A stretch of DNA of 64,000 bases from Epiperipatus broadwayi (Eukaryota; Onychophora; Udeonychophora; Euonychophora; Peripatidae): the NCBI GenBank assembly GCA_028023455.1, contig JAQFVV010006245.1:6257276-6321275 (forward strand), in the 5' to 3' direction. Below are positions 11,094 to 22,066 of this stretch, piece after piece. Under the pieces are notes generated by a model. The model saw only the letters and a program-made list of their open reading frames with translations. It was not told the DNA's origin and did no database searches. The position numbers were made by a program, and so were the translations under genes. Position 1 is the stretch's first letter. Each line of letters begins with the position of its first letter.

Positions 11094-12831
11094 ATGGCAT
11101 CCTTCTTCAAAGCTATTGCTGGTGGGTCCCGTCACCGTTCTTCTTCTGATGAGTCAGATCATGACTATGTGCCACTGCTTGAGGCCAGTGAAGATGAAGG
11201 CTCAAGTGACTCAAGTTATGATGAAGAATTATCTGATACCACTAGCAACAGCAGTGATGATTCTGATGATGACATGGGAGGGTCAGGTTCTTGGGTACCA
11301 GTGAATATGAGTAAAATTCCTCCACCACCCCCAAGGTTTCCCTTTACTGCCTCTCCAGGCATGACTAAGGCAATGGCACCAGATGCTACAGCATTACAAT
11401 TCTTTGAATTGTTCTTTGATGAAAAAATGCTGGAAATTGTCGTAAGGGAAACTAACCTTTATGCTGCTCAATATATTCGAAAGACTATATTGAAGATACT
11501 GTCCAGAGCAAGAAAATGGACACCAACCTCAGTGAAAGAGATGAGGTTGTTTTTCGCAGTGATGATGCTTCAGGGCCTTGTCAAACTGCCGCATCAGGAA
11601 TGGTCATGGTCTAAAAGATGGATCTTTTATGTACCCGCATTTTCTGGGGTGATGACAGGTGCCAGATTTTCATTGCTAATGAAATTTATGCATTTCTCTG
11701 ACAATGAATCCGTTGACCTAAATACTCATCCTAATCCAAAGCTCTGTAAGTTCTATGAAGTAATGGAGCATTTGAGAGGACACTTTAGTTCATTATATAT
11801 TCCAGACCAAAATGTTAGTGTAGATGAAAGCTTGATGCTCTACAAAGGCCGGTTATCATGGAAAATGTATAACATCAAAAAGAGGGCCCGTTTTGGTCTG
11901 AAATTTTTTGTGATATGCGAATCGAAAACTGGGTATATTTGTGACTTTCTCTTATATACTGGGAAAGGAACAGCATACAATGAAAAGTATGCAGCACTTC
12001 CAGTGACGACTAAAAGTGTCCTTCATCTTATGGATAGATATTTGGGTCAAGGTTACTGTGTGACAGTTGACAATTGGTATATGTCAATGGAATTAGTAGA
12101 TAAACTTCTAAATGAGAAGACTGATATCTACGGCACCCTCAATATCAGAAGAAAGGGTCTGCCAGCTGAAATGACAAAAAGTAAGCTGAGAAAAGGTGAC
12201 ATCCAAGCTTTTCGGCTTGGAAAGGTTATGGCCTTGAAATGGCAAGACAAAAAACCAGTCTACCTTTTGAGTACCATTCATGATGCGTCCACACAAATTG
12301 TAAAAAAAATTTGGGGAAGACGTGGTGAAGCCCACTGTAGTGTGTGATTACAACAACACTATGGGTGGAGTTGATCGTTGCGATCAAGAACTGTCCTTTT
12401 ATCAAACCACCAGGACTCGGCAAAAAAAGTACTACAAAAAAATATTCAGACACTTCATTGACCAAGCCCTTTTGAATGCATGTATTTTGTATAATCAATG
12501 TAAACCTACTGCAATTGATCTTTTAGAATTCAAAGCGCGGGTCATTGAAGAGTCATTTGAATTGTACACCGATCCTGGTTTCAAAAATTCACGTGGTAGA
12601 CCTAGTTTTGACCCTCCACCTATTAGGCTAACAGCTCGCCACTTTCCAGTTATCCTCCCACCTAATCCCATCAAAAAGGCTCCTACAAGAACATGCAAGG
12701 TTTGCTGTACCAAGACAGACAGCAATGGAAAACGTGTCCGCAGGGAATCCAGATACTGGTGTGCGGACTGCAAAATTGGATTGTGTGTGGATCCTTGCTT
12801 TAAAATTTTCCACACACAGAAGAATTATTGA
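11094..12831 (+). CDS. piggyBac-like transposase (DDE_Tnp_1_7), one frameshift
   Basis: Transposases of this family cut and paste DNA at TTAA sites using three aspartates. The frame starts at ATG 11094 with a serine/acid-rich N terminus (about residues 16-60) and a proline run, followed by the catalytic core. The candidate triad is D244 (SVDESLMLYKGR), D326 (VTVDNWYMS) and, after the frameshift, D at 12373 (NNTMGGVDRCDQ). The C terminus has a cysteine-rich zinc cross-brace (CKVC...WCADCKIGLC), also typical. The frame breaks at an eight-A run, 12302-12310: the first part would stop at 12347, and the second reads from about 12311 to the TGA at 12831. Removing one A gives a protein of about 578 residues, normal for the family. 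The coding region is otherwise free of stops, so the break is recent or a homopolymer assembly error. AATAAA follows at 12941. Confidence 0.93.
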
Positions 12832-12940
12832 TGGTATTGATTGTTGCCATTTGTGAATTTTGTATATATATATAAATTTGTTCTAACTGCTTGATCATTT
12901 GTTTCAGGGTTAGGTAGGTGGACAGGAGAACACCCTGGAA

Positions 12941-12946
12941 AATAAA
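12941..12946 (+). promoter_or_regulatory. Candidate polyadenylation signal AATAAA
   Basis: AATAAA lies about 110 bases after the transposase stop codon on the same strand. The position suits the transposase transcript. The motif is common in AT-rich DNA, so support is positional only. Confidence 0.4.
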
Positions 12947-13058
12947 AGCATTACATTTTGTATAGAGGTATGTATAGCTTACATTTAGTAAATTTATAGA
13001 TATATATTTTGATAGTTGTAACTCTGTCTATTTTTTATTTTAGCTGTGTTAGCCTTGA

Positions 13059-13140
13059 AGACAACCACTCCAGTGGGCATGAACTAACAAGACAACCACT
13101 ACAGTGGGCATGAACTAACAAGACAACCACTCCAGTGGGC
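13059..13140. repeat. 31 bp tandem repeat, nearly three units
   Basis: The unit AGACAACCACTCCAGTGGGC begins near 13059, 13090 and 13121, joined by ATGAACTAACA. Units differ by a single base (CTCCAG/CTACAG). Each holds the short palindrome CCACTCCAGTGG. It lies just downstream of the transposase gene. Confidence 0.85.
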
Positions 13141-13489
13141 AATTATTTGTATAATTTTTATTCTTTGTTTGTTATCAGGTAGTATATAGTTGTAGCTCTT
13201 CATGTAAAATTTGTAAAAAACAATTGATTTTATAACTATTACAATTGGACATTTCCAAGTTTGAACCCTTACAATGTTTCTAATGCATTTTGTAAAATTA
13301 ATCACTTCTATAACTATTTTCATAACAATTTTGAATATGGACATTGTAAGTTTTATAGAAACAATTGTTTTATATCTATTACAATCTTTTGTTTTATATC
13401 TATGGACATGAACTGTGCCAAGTTAGAACCCTATACATATAAGCAACATTGTATTATATATATTGTATTGTAAAATTTTTAAAAACTAT

Positions 13490-14110
13490 TTTTATATGTA
13501 GTCTAATGAAAAATGTTTAATTTGAACAGGTACAAGTTCAAAATCATAAGTTTTTATAGGTCCAAGTTCAAACCCTATTGCTTTTTATAAAGTTTTTCTA
13601 ATAATTATTACTTCTATAATACTATTTACAATTTAGAGTTTCTAAATTTCAGCTAATGAAAAATGTTTGATTTGAACAGGTCCAAGTTCAAAATCATAAG
13701 TTTTTATAGGTCCAAGTTCAAACCCCTATTGCTTTTTATAAAGTTTTTCCAAGATTTATTACTTCTATAACTACTATTTACAATTTAGAGTTTCTAAATT
13801 TCAGCTAATGAAAAATGTTTGATTTGAACAGGTCCAAGTTCAAAATCATAAGTTTTTATAGGTCCAAGTTCAAACCCCTATTGCTTTTTATAAAGTTTTT
13901 CTAATATTTATTACTTCTATAACTACTATTTACAATTTAGAGTTTCTAAATTTCAGCTAATGAAAAATGTTTGATTTGAACAGGTCCAAGTTCAAAATCA
14001 TAAGTTTTTATAGGTCCAAGTTCAAACCCCTATTGCTTTTTATAAAGTTTTTCTAATATTTATTACTTCTATAACTACTATTTACAATTTAGAGTTTCTA
14101 AATTTCAGAA
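13490..14110. repeat. 152 bp tandem repeat, four units
   Basis: The junction word GAGTTTCTAAATTTCAG starts at about 13636, 13788, 13940 and 14092, exactly 152 bases apart. Each unit contains GGTCCAAGTTCAAA twice and GCTTTTTATAAAGTTTTT once. The first unit is the most diverged. The array lies on the right flank of the piggyBac-like gene. Confidence 0.9.
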
Positions 14111-14331
14111 AAAATGTTTTTTACAAATAAAACAGTACTTTTTTATAAGTATTCCTGACAAAAAGGGCACTTGTGAGCATAATTCTAGTGACCTTCTAGT
14201 GACCTATATATAAGTCAAAAAAAAAAAATCAACCACATATTTTTATTTCTTCATAAATGTATTATAAAAATATAAAATAAAAAAAATGAACAATTTTGGT
14301 TATTTTTCTGAAAAAATAAATAAGCAGTCAA

Positions 14332-14831
14332 NNNNNNNNNNNNNNNNNNNNNNNNNNNNNNNNNNNNNNNNNNNNNNNNNNNNNNNNNNNNNNNNNNNNN
14401 NNNNNNNNNNNNNNNNNNNNNNNNNNNNNNNNNNNNNNNNNNNNNNNNNNNNNNNNNNNNNNNNNNNNNNNNNNNNNNNNNNNNNNNNNNNNNNNNNNNN
14501 NNNNNNNNNNNNNNNNNNNNNNNNNNNNNNNNNNNNNNNNNNNNNNNNNNNNNNNNNNNNNNNNNNNNNNNNNNNNNNNNNNNNNNNNNNNNNNNNNNNN
14601 NNNNNNNNNNNNNNNNNNNNNNNNNNNNNNNNNNNNNNNNNNNNNNNNNNNNNNNNNNNNNNNNNNNNNNNNNNNNNNNNNNNNNNNNNNNNNNNNNNNN
14701 NNNNNNNNNNNNNNNNNNNNNNNNNNNNNNNNNNNNNNNNNNNNNNNNNNNNNNNNNNNNNNNNNNNNNNNNNNNNNNNNNNNNNNNNNNNNNNNNNNNN
14801 NNNNNNNNNNNNNNNNNNNNNNNNNNNNNNN
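14332..14831. other. Assembly gap (500 N)
   Basis: Exactly 500 unknown bases, a conventional placeholder length, so the true gap size is not known. It follows the tandem arrays of the piggyBac-like element and may hide that element's right end. Confidence 0.99.
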
Positions 14832-14975
14832 TGTTCTATTTGTTATCTGGCTAGATTGTTATGAAATACAATTGTTATACTCTTATGTATGGTTAGGTAT
14901 AGTGATGAGATTCTAATAACTTGATTAATGGAATAAGCATTTTTATAAACATGAATATTTTCTTTAATTTCTATT

Positions 14976-15490
14976 CTATAATGCTGGGTGGGTGGGAGTT
15001 GATAATCGGGAAGAAGGTGCAGTTAAAGACCAGGTGTCATCAAAGACTTTACTGGAGGCCAGTAGCTGGTCACATTTCTTGATGATTTTTTGAGCGTTTG
15101 ATAAAACAATGGTATGATTTGTGGCGGGGGTAATTCCATGAGAGTTTTGCATCTCACTATCCATATGGAATAAAGGACAAAGGTAAGAAAGCCTTTATAT
15201 TGAAAAAACCCATTATGAATGGCATTTTCAAGTGAGAAAATCATATCAGGTCTTATGTTGGAATTCAGTTAATTATATCTCTCAGTGTTTTAAGTCTTGG
15301 GCACTGGTGTATAATATGGTCTATGGTTTCATCTTCACGAGCACACAGACCACATATGGGGTCAATGCTGGTAAAACCTTCGGTGATAAAGGAACCAATT
15401 CGTGGGAAGCGCATTAAGATTTATTTTAATGATGAAGTCAAGGAATTTGGATTGAACTCTATCTTTTAAAGTGTGAAATGAGTCTTTGGT
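14976..15490 (-). pseudogene. C-terminal zinc-finger tail of a non-LTR retrotransposon reverse transcriptase
   Basis: Read leftward, the first segment (15490-15400) gives DRVQSKFLDFIIKINLNALP. A shifted frame then gives CGLCAREDETIDHIIHQCP (about 15350-15300), a CX2C...HX4C knuckle like the zf-RVT domain at the C end of many LINE polymerases. A third segment (about 15230-15000) holds YSIWIVRCKTLME, matching the W..R pattern that often follows the knuckle. At least two frame changes and a stop (near 15275) separate these pieces, so it is dead. The polymerase domain itself is not seen and would lie to the right, where 15541-16293 is unrelated repeat DNA. Confidence 0.65.
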
Positions 15491-15540
15491 TGGTTACTTT
15501 TAGGCTGGTTTTTATGGGTTGTTGATTATAGTTGATTGTG

Positions 15541-16293
15541 TAGTATTTCGTTGCGGTTAAATTTAATAGTTAACTTTTTGTCATTTGAAATCTCTTTCCA
15601 ATTTTATTTATGTTGTTAATTAAATCCAAGTCAGTTTCTTTTGTGTGCCAACTTGATCTCTTTGATAACACCTCTTTTTGTCCGCCATTTGCTTATCACG
15701 TATATTTGATTTAGCTATATACGTTCTAAGTCAATTTTAAACACGGTTGTTAGCGCAAAGCCATAAGAAATGCTTTGCGAAAGGTTTTTATTATCTATCG
15801 TACTTTATCGAGAAGATCGAGTTGACAATTTTTAATAAAATTGGGAAGAAAAGAATTTGACCGCAAACCTATTAACTTGTTTTCTTTTTATTGTCTAATT
15901 AGTTTGTTGCAGTAATTTAGGGGAATAGCGGAGGCCCATTAAAGCCTTATTCATATTTTAAAGCCATTAATTAAACATTATTTAATTATCAAAAACTTGA
16001 GTTTCTTAGTTATATTAAATGCTTTATTTTTACTTTTCAATGATCCAGGCACGCAAAACGCAAACACCAACACATCTTTTTATGTACTTTACACATTTAG
16101 CTTTTAGCTCTTTAGGATTTCCCGTCCATGTCTCTACCGCTGTTGCTAAGCTTTGTGGCCGGTTGAAAAATAATTTATGCATGGCTCAGATGGTGTTGTT
16201 TGTTTGTGATCAGGCCTCGAGAACAGGCGAATGGCAGAGGTCATATGTATTCTTGATTTATATCTCGCGTATGGTTGGCCTTGAGGTACTTTC
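15541..16293. repeat. 0.75 kb direct repeat, left copy
   Basis: This copy matches 24846-25612 from TAGTATTTCGTTGCGG to TTGAGGTACTTTC, with small indels. The copies flank the Gypsy-like element but not symmetrically: 2.8 kb before gag and 1.5 kb after integrase. The ends do not have the TG...CA form of LTRs. No protein domain is seen. The reading frame at 16019-16471 is broken in the other copy, so it is not called. Confidence 0.85.
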
Positions 16294-17515
16294 GCCTAGT
16301 ATTCGAACTGGGTTAAATCTACACACATCATCTGACTGTCACAGTAGATTTTTTTTTTCTCCGCATTCTGGACGCCCATCGTGTGGCTATTCGAAATTTT
16401 CCACACCCTGCAATGCCCTGTATAACATTCGTATGTGTGTAGAATGTTTTTCTTTTTTCTGTTTTAAATGAAGGAAAATATGGGTAGACGTATAATTTTT
16501 TTTTCCGATTCTGACGCTAACAACGTGGACGAGTGTCATTTTTTTTCTTTTCTTCAAAAAAAAAAAAAAAATTTTTTTAACAGTACCCTGAGAAGCTAGT
16601 TTTAGTTTAATGTATTTATATAAAATAATATATGTATAATTTTTTTCAAGTTGGTTTCCTAACGTGAGCTAAATGTCATTTTTTTAATTAATTAAGAAGT
16701 TAAATGTGCCATAAGCTAAACATTTTTTTTCCGAGTTTGATATATATGAAATGAATATTTTATATTTAAAAAGTTAACACGCCGGTCAGTTGTTTTTTTT
16801 TGTGTGATTAGAAAAGAAGATTTCGTGAGAGTTAAAGTAATTTTTTTTTCCCCTAATGAGTAGTTCCGTCATGGCCAGTGCGCCATATTTTTTTGTCGTA
16901 TAAAGTAGATAGCTTCGATAAGTGGAAGTGTCAAATATATAAATTTTCACCCGACCCCTCCTTAAATTAGCTTCTGTACTTTAGATTGTTTTTAGTATCG
17001 CCTCAAATATGAAAAAGTTTGGAATAATAATGTTTTTCTCGAAATATAGTATAAACGGTAGTGTTAATATGTTGAGTAAAAAAAAGTACAGTTACATATA
17101 ATAGATTTTTATTTCCGTTTGGATAAATTTTTAAAAATATCTTTAGATAACCTTTTTTTTTTCGTTAATAGAATTTTTTTTTTCCTAGATTGAAAGCTTT
17201 GTAGGTCAAAATTACACGTGTCAGTGTATGGTGTTAACAAACATTTTTTTCCACTTTCTCTGCATTTCCGCTTTTATTTAAAATGAATGCTATAATCATG
17301 CAAAATTCTCGTTCACTGTTAAATATTTTGTAATTACGTGTCCTACCAATATATATATAAGTTTTGTTAATAAAATAGTAAACTTGATTTTCAACTTAAT
17401 AAAGAGTAAATGCGTATGTCGTTTAATTTACATTTTTGGATAACATATGATGCTCAGCCACCCTTTTAGTTAAGATTTTTTTCTCCATTTCTGATTATGC
17501 TATTGAATCATTTAT
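16294..17515. other. AT-rich spacer, nothing recognised
   Basis: Homopolymer T runs and AT-rich low-complexity DNA without a recognisable gene, RNA or repeat on either strand. Confidence 0.5.
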
Positions 17516-17518
17516 TGA

Positions 17519-17628
17519 GTAACCGTTAGGTGAAGACCCCTTTGAGTAACCGCTTGGTGAAGCCCTTGTTTTTTTACTGATCGTTTATGAAGATTCCCTT
17601 AGTAACCGTTTAGGTGAAGACCCCTTAC
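17519..17628. repeat. Short degenerate tandem repeat
   Basis: The phrase AGTAACCGTTAGGTGAAGACCCC recurs in variant form about three times (near 17519, 17544 and 17599), the middle pair in direct contact. The function is unknown. Confidence 0.6.
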
Positions 17629-18012
17629 ACTGTAGAGTTCTAAATTGCTGTGTAGCCTGAAATAATAGGTCTATGTCTGCAATTGTTGTTTCCGTGTCAT
17701 AGTTGTGACCAGCGTTACTTGCCTGAAATAATAGGAGTATGCGGTTGGCAATATGACATTTTTTTTCTAATAAAGCCATGTACATAATAATAAAAGAAAT
17801 ATTTGTATAGGTATATCTGTTTGTATATTTGTATGTAGTCATATATATGCTTATTTGGTGTGTACATATTCATATATATGGGTGTATATGGTATACACTT
17901 CGTTATAGTTTGGTAAAACCCATTTTTATATAAATGTTTTTTTGAAACAGTTTTTGATCTCAATGCGTGATTCTGTAAAATTGCTTGATAATTGTTCATC
18001 TATTTCGGGTTG

Positions 18013-18215
18013 TGACCAAAATGGTAGTTGGTTTCGATCCCAGGTTCATAATTCGGAGTGGCAGTTATCATGGGATTTTAATTCTATTTTTAATTTTTTT
18101 TTGTGTGTATATATTTTATTATGTTAATCGTACTTTAGGCTGTTTAAATTGTTTTTTTTGTGTGTCATGACCAAAACGGTAGCGTGGTTTCGAACCCAGG
18201 TCAGACAAATTACCG
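18013..18215 (+). repeat. 155 bp duplicated unit with tRNA B-box-like words
   Basis: TGACCAAAATGGTAG..TGGTTTCGATCCCAGGT at 18013 recurs as TGACCAAAACGGTAGCGTGGTTTCGAACCCAGGT at 18168. GGTTTCGAACCC resembles the RNA polymerase III B box, as in tRNA-derived SINEs. No A box or cloverleaf could be built, so a SINE fragment is only a possibility. Confidence 0.4.
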
Positions 18216-19069
18216 TACTTAGTTGTTATACGTCTTAGATTTAAATAATATTGTGTCATTTAAAATAGCATTTACTTATTCATGCAGAGATTATTTTTTT
18301 CGTTCAGCAGAATCAAATTAAATTTTTTTAAAGTGAACGGAAACGCAAAGTAAAATTTTAATTGCATTGAAACTTTATAAACCCTTATAAATGTGTGCTT
18401 GGATCATTATCCATTAATATGTATATTTGATATGGCCATTGTCTTGTCGACTGGCGCCCTTTTCAAATAAATTTGTCGGCAAGTGCAATTTCTCATATCG
18501 GATATCAAATAAAACTAAATTATAGTAGATGATCAAAATAACAATGTATGCTTAGTGAGCCAAAATAATTTTAAACATGACATGTATATTTTGCTCACAT
18601 ATTTCTTTATATATATATACTTGTATTAATGTAAATGCATTTTTTTAGTTGTTTCAGGTGTCAGAGAAAGCCAGGTCAAGCTGTTTAAGAGGATTATTTC
18701 AAATAGCATTAACATAGCAATGATATTTTAATGAAATATAAGAAAGTAAAGTGAGGAGAATAATATGTGGTATAGTTATTAAAGACAGACACGGTAGGAT
18801 TTTTTATATTTTCATGTATAAACAGATACATATAGGCATAGGGTTAAAATAGGACCTCGTGAGGTAGGCAAAGTTAATTTCTGAAAACATAAATAGAATT
18901 TAGAATATTGACTTATTTTTTTTTATATAGAACTAAAAATTTTTTCTGCACATACAGGATATAGCTCCCTAGATATACATAATACAATATACTTATATAG
19001 ATTGTATTAAAATACGTTTTAGAAATAAATTGTTTTATAACAAAATAGCCAATATTAGGGCAAAAAAAA

Positions 19070-19928
19070 ATGGAGGAACAGAAGAGAGGCGAAGTGTTAT
19101 AGGTCATCACGTACTCATAGTGACCAAGACAACAATGTGAAAGATCTCATCACAGAAATGAGACAAGGATACAAAATGATGATGAACATGTTCCAAGAAT
19201 TCATGAATATGACATCACAAAGAATGAACCGTTTGGAGGAAAACATGGGTCTCCAGCAACAACATACTATTGCAACAAAAGTATTGCCAAATGAGAATAC
19301 TCACTTTAAATGGCAACCCCAACAGAAGCAAGATGATACTCATATTAAATCATTAATTAATAATGAATTGGGTATGGATATTCACCACTTGGACTTGCAA
19401 TGTGAAGAGGAACATGGACAAATTAATGAGGATAGTGAAAAACAAACAATCAACAGCAGTCGAACCCTATCCAGGTGCAACAAGGCAACCAAATACTTAT
19501 ACCATTGATAATTAACCCTGTAACATCTCCTGTGGCAAAGTTTATCCACATACAATGTTTTAGAGGGGAACCAGGTGGAAACCCTAGACACCACCTAGAT
19601 AGTTTAAACATGTTTTTCAAATTCCAGAATATGACTGAAGAAGAAAAAGTGGCGATCTCAAGTCATTATTTGAAAGAATCTGCTAGAAGACTGGTGGAAC
19701 ACTCTGTCTGATCAACCAGTAACATTTAGGGAATATGAGCAAGCAGTGATGTCTATGTATTGGAGTGCAGAGCGACAGGAAGGTTTAATGTATTCCATCA
19801 TGCATGAAAGATACCCAGCTAACCCATCAAAAGAGACTTATGCTCAGTTTTTTGTTAGACAGGTAAATAGAATAAAAACGCTTAAATGCATTCAATTATC
19901 CAGAAATGCAGATAGTAAGGATGATTAG
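19070..19928 (+). pseudogene. Gag-like polyprotein of the Ty3/Gypsy element, frameshifted
   Basis: Gag forms the particle that packages the element's RNA. A start at ATG 19070 (MEEQKRGE) runs into a stop unless the frame shifts near 19095. The main early frame (19137-19508) is methionine- and glutamine-rich with coiled-coil character (NMTSQRMNRLEEN). A second frame (19475-19711) holds a capsid-like stretch, CFRGEPGGNPRHHLDSLNMF. A third (19712-19928) continues with EYEQAVMSMYWSAERQE and YAQFFVRQVNRIKTLK, typical of capsid C-terminal helices. At least three frame changes are needed. No clear CCHC zinc knuckle is visible between here and the protease. Assignment rests on position and weak similarity to retrotransposon Gag. 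Confidence 0.65.
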
Positions 19929-20026
19929 GCACAAGCATGCCACTCTGGATAAGGAAAAATATTAGCAAGCAGTCAAGTGCAAGATATTGAAGGTACAACT
20001 TCAGATACTAGCATGGCTCATCGAAT

Positions 20027-20520
20027 ATGAATATCTTGATGAAGACAGAAATAGAAAAGGAGGTAAAATTTCAAAATAAATCTATTGCCAAACAAAGAGT
20101 ACAAACCTGTCAAGGAGTAAAAAATAGAGAAGCTGGCCCATCCCATACAGCAATTGTACAACAAAAGGATAACGAAGACATAGGCACAAATTCAAACCCA
20201 GTCATTCAAGTAACCATAAACGACAATGAAATACAAGCATTAGTTGACTCTGGCAGTCAAGTATCTATCATATCAAAAAACTAGCTACAGAATATGAAAG
20301 CAACCCAAAATACTTAAAGTTTCCCATGCGCCCTATCCAGTTAACTCTGGCAAATGGAAGAAAAATGAATAGTGAACGATACCAAATGTGGTTGGAGATG
20401 AAAATTAGCGGTAAATGTTTTAATCATGCCTTCTTAGTAATGGAGGGTTTGTTGTATGACTTAGTATTAGGTTCAGATTTCCTTCAGCAGTATCAAGGGA
20501 TCATACATTACCCAATGAGG
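20027..20520 (+). pseudogene. Retropepsin-like aspartic protease domain
   Basis: The protease cleaves the Gag-Pol precursor and acts as a dimer. The active-site motif ALVDSGSQVSII lies at about 20239-20274, just before a stop at 20282-20284. The remainder continues one frame over from about 20326 with the flap and the conserved LVLGSDFLQQY (20458-20490). The frame change falls in a run of A at 20275-20280. It joins directly to reverse transcriptase in the frame that runs to 21765. Confidence 0.8.
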
Positions 20521-22054
20521 AAATGTATGTTAGAAGGCATACAAGTCCCATTTACAATAGTGGCTCAAGATAATCACCCCATTGGCAGTTGTGTTATACA
20601 AGTGATCGATGAGGAAATGATAAAACAAAAAGTGGGCATATCAATGATTAGGAATAACGAGCATAGTCAGCAGTTGCAACAAATTTTACAAAGATATGCA
20701 GCGGTATTTTCTGGCGTACCAGGAAAAATTAGAGGGTACACTCACCGAATTAGGCTTAGAGAGGAATCGTACCACCAAACAAAAACATATCCCATCCCGT
20801 TCCAATACAAAGAGGAAGTGGATAAACAAATAAAGCAGATGCTGGAATGGGATATTATTGAACGGGCCCCTTCACCCTACAATAACCCATTGATTGTAAT
20901 CAAGAAGAAAAACGGAAATGTGCGTTTGTGTTTAGATGCGCGTCGCCTAAATAATGTGACCATTCCGGAACGTGATGTGCCGCCACCAATGCATGAAACG
21001 TTTGTGCAGCTCGCAGGGAAGACTGTATTCTCGACTATGGACATGACAGCAAGTTATTGGCAAATGCCGTTGGACCAACGCGATAGAAAGTATACGGCAT
21101 TTCGTTACAAGGGCCAGACTCACGTGTTCAAGAGGGTTCCATTCGGTTTAATTAATAGTGGAGCAGGCCTCATGAGATGTTTGAAGAATGTTTTATCTCC
21201 TCAAATACAGGAACACATGGTGTGTTACGTGGACGATATCGTGATCGCCTCAAAGGACATCGATGAGCATTTGCGTCATTTGGAAAGCTTCTTTTGTGAA
21301 TGCATACGTGAAAATATAACCATCAACATGGAAAAGAGTTTTTTTGCAGTGGAGGAAATTGAATTTTTGGGCCATGTTGTAAATAGTCAAGGTGTCAAAC
21401 CCCATCCTGCAAAAATAGAAGCTATAAAGAATTTTCCAACTCCCACCAACCAGAAGCAGGTTCGAGCATTTCTGGGATTGTGTAATTTCTATCACCGCTT
21501 CTATCCTAGATTTGCTTATGACACCACACAGCTAATTGAATTAATAAAGAAGAGTAGTAAAAAATGGGAATGGAAAGAGAGGCATGAGCAAGAAATGTCT
21601 AAAGTAAAAGATAAGTTCTTGGAAACAGTAATGTTATACCATCCGGATTTTTCTCGCCCTTTTACCTTCAAACAGATAGCAGTAGGCAAGGCTTGGGTGC
21701 TGTGTTGTTTCAAATTGGTGATAAAAATGAGCATCAAGTGTTATACTTTATTAGTCGGACGTTGAGAGGGGCAGAAAAGCATTATACAACAACTGAGCAG
21801 GAGACATTAGCAATAGTGTGGGCGTGCCAGAAACTGAAACAGTTTTTGTTGGGATCAGAAGTGGTAATCATAACTGACCACAAATGTTTGGAATTTTTGA
21901 ACAAGAGCTTTTTAAATAATGACAGATTGATAAGGTGGAGCCTGATTCTTCAACAGTTTCGGTATAGTGTCATTTATTGCCCTGGATCACAGAATATTGT
22001 GGCTGATATTTTAAGCCGCCACCCTATGCCCATGGCTGCTCGAATCCAGATTTA
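20521..22054 (+). pseudogene. Reverse transcriptase-RNase H of the Ty3/Gypsy element
   Basis: This enzyme copies the element RNA into DNA and removes the template RNA. In order: the linker YPIPFQYKEEVDKQI, then IIERAPSPYNNPLIVIKKK, RLCLDARRLNN, the palm motif FSTMDMTASYWQMPLD, and the catalytic box CYVDDIVIAS at about 21224-21253 with both aspartates present. FLGHVVNSQGVKP and QVRAFLGLCNFYHRF follow, as in Ty3/Gypsy polymerases. RNase H begins near 21670, but its first catalytic aspartate region is garbled by indels at 21675-21700. The frame at 21693-22054 carries SRTLRGAEKHYTTTEQETLA, ITDHKCLEF and IVADILSRHP. The polymerase itself has no stop or visible loss of key residues. Confidence 0.93.
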
Positions 22055-22066
22055 GGAACCCAGGCA

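Larger units (their letters stand above)
9640..14110 (+). mobile_element. piggyBac-like DNA transposon with subterminal tandem arrays (limits approximate)
   Basis: A piggyBac-type transposase (11094-12831) sits between a ~201 bp tandem array on the left and 31 bp and 152 bp arrays on the right. The family inserts at TTAA and usually has terminal inverted repeats beginning CCC or similar. I could not identify a convincing TTAA-flanked inverted pair, and the gap at 14332-14831 may hide the right end. The limits given are those of the arrays and are an inference. Confidence 0.45.

Noticed and set aside
14286-14864. 192-residue open frame
   Set aside because: Almost all of it is the N gap; only about 26 residues are real sequence.
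16019-16471. 150-residue frame
   Set aside because: It overlaps the 0.75 kb repeat and is broken by indels in the other copy; composition is not protein-like.
18178-18200. tRNA gene from GGTTTCGAACCC
   Set aside because: No A box, anticodon stem or acceptor pairing could be built; at best a SINE relic.
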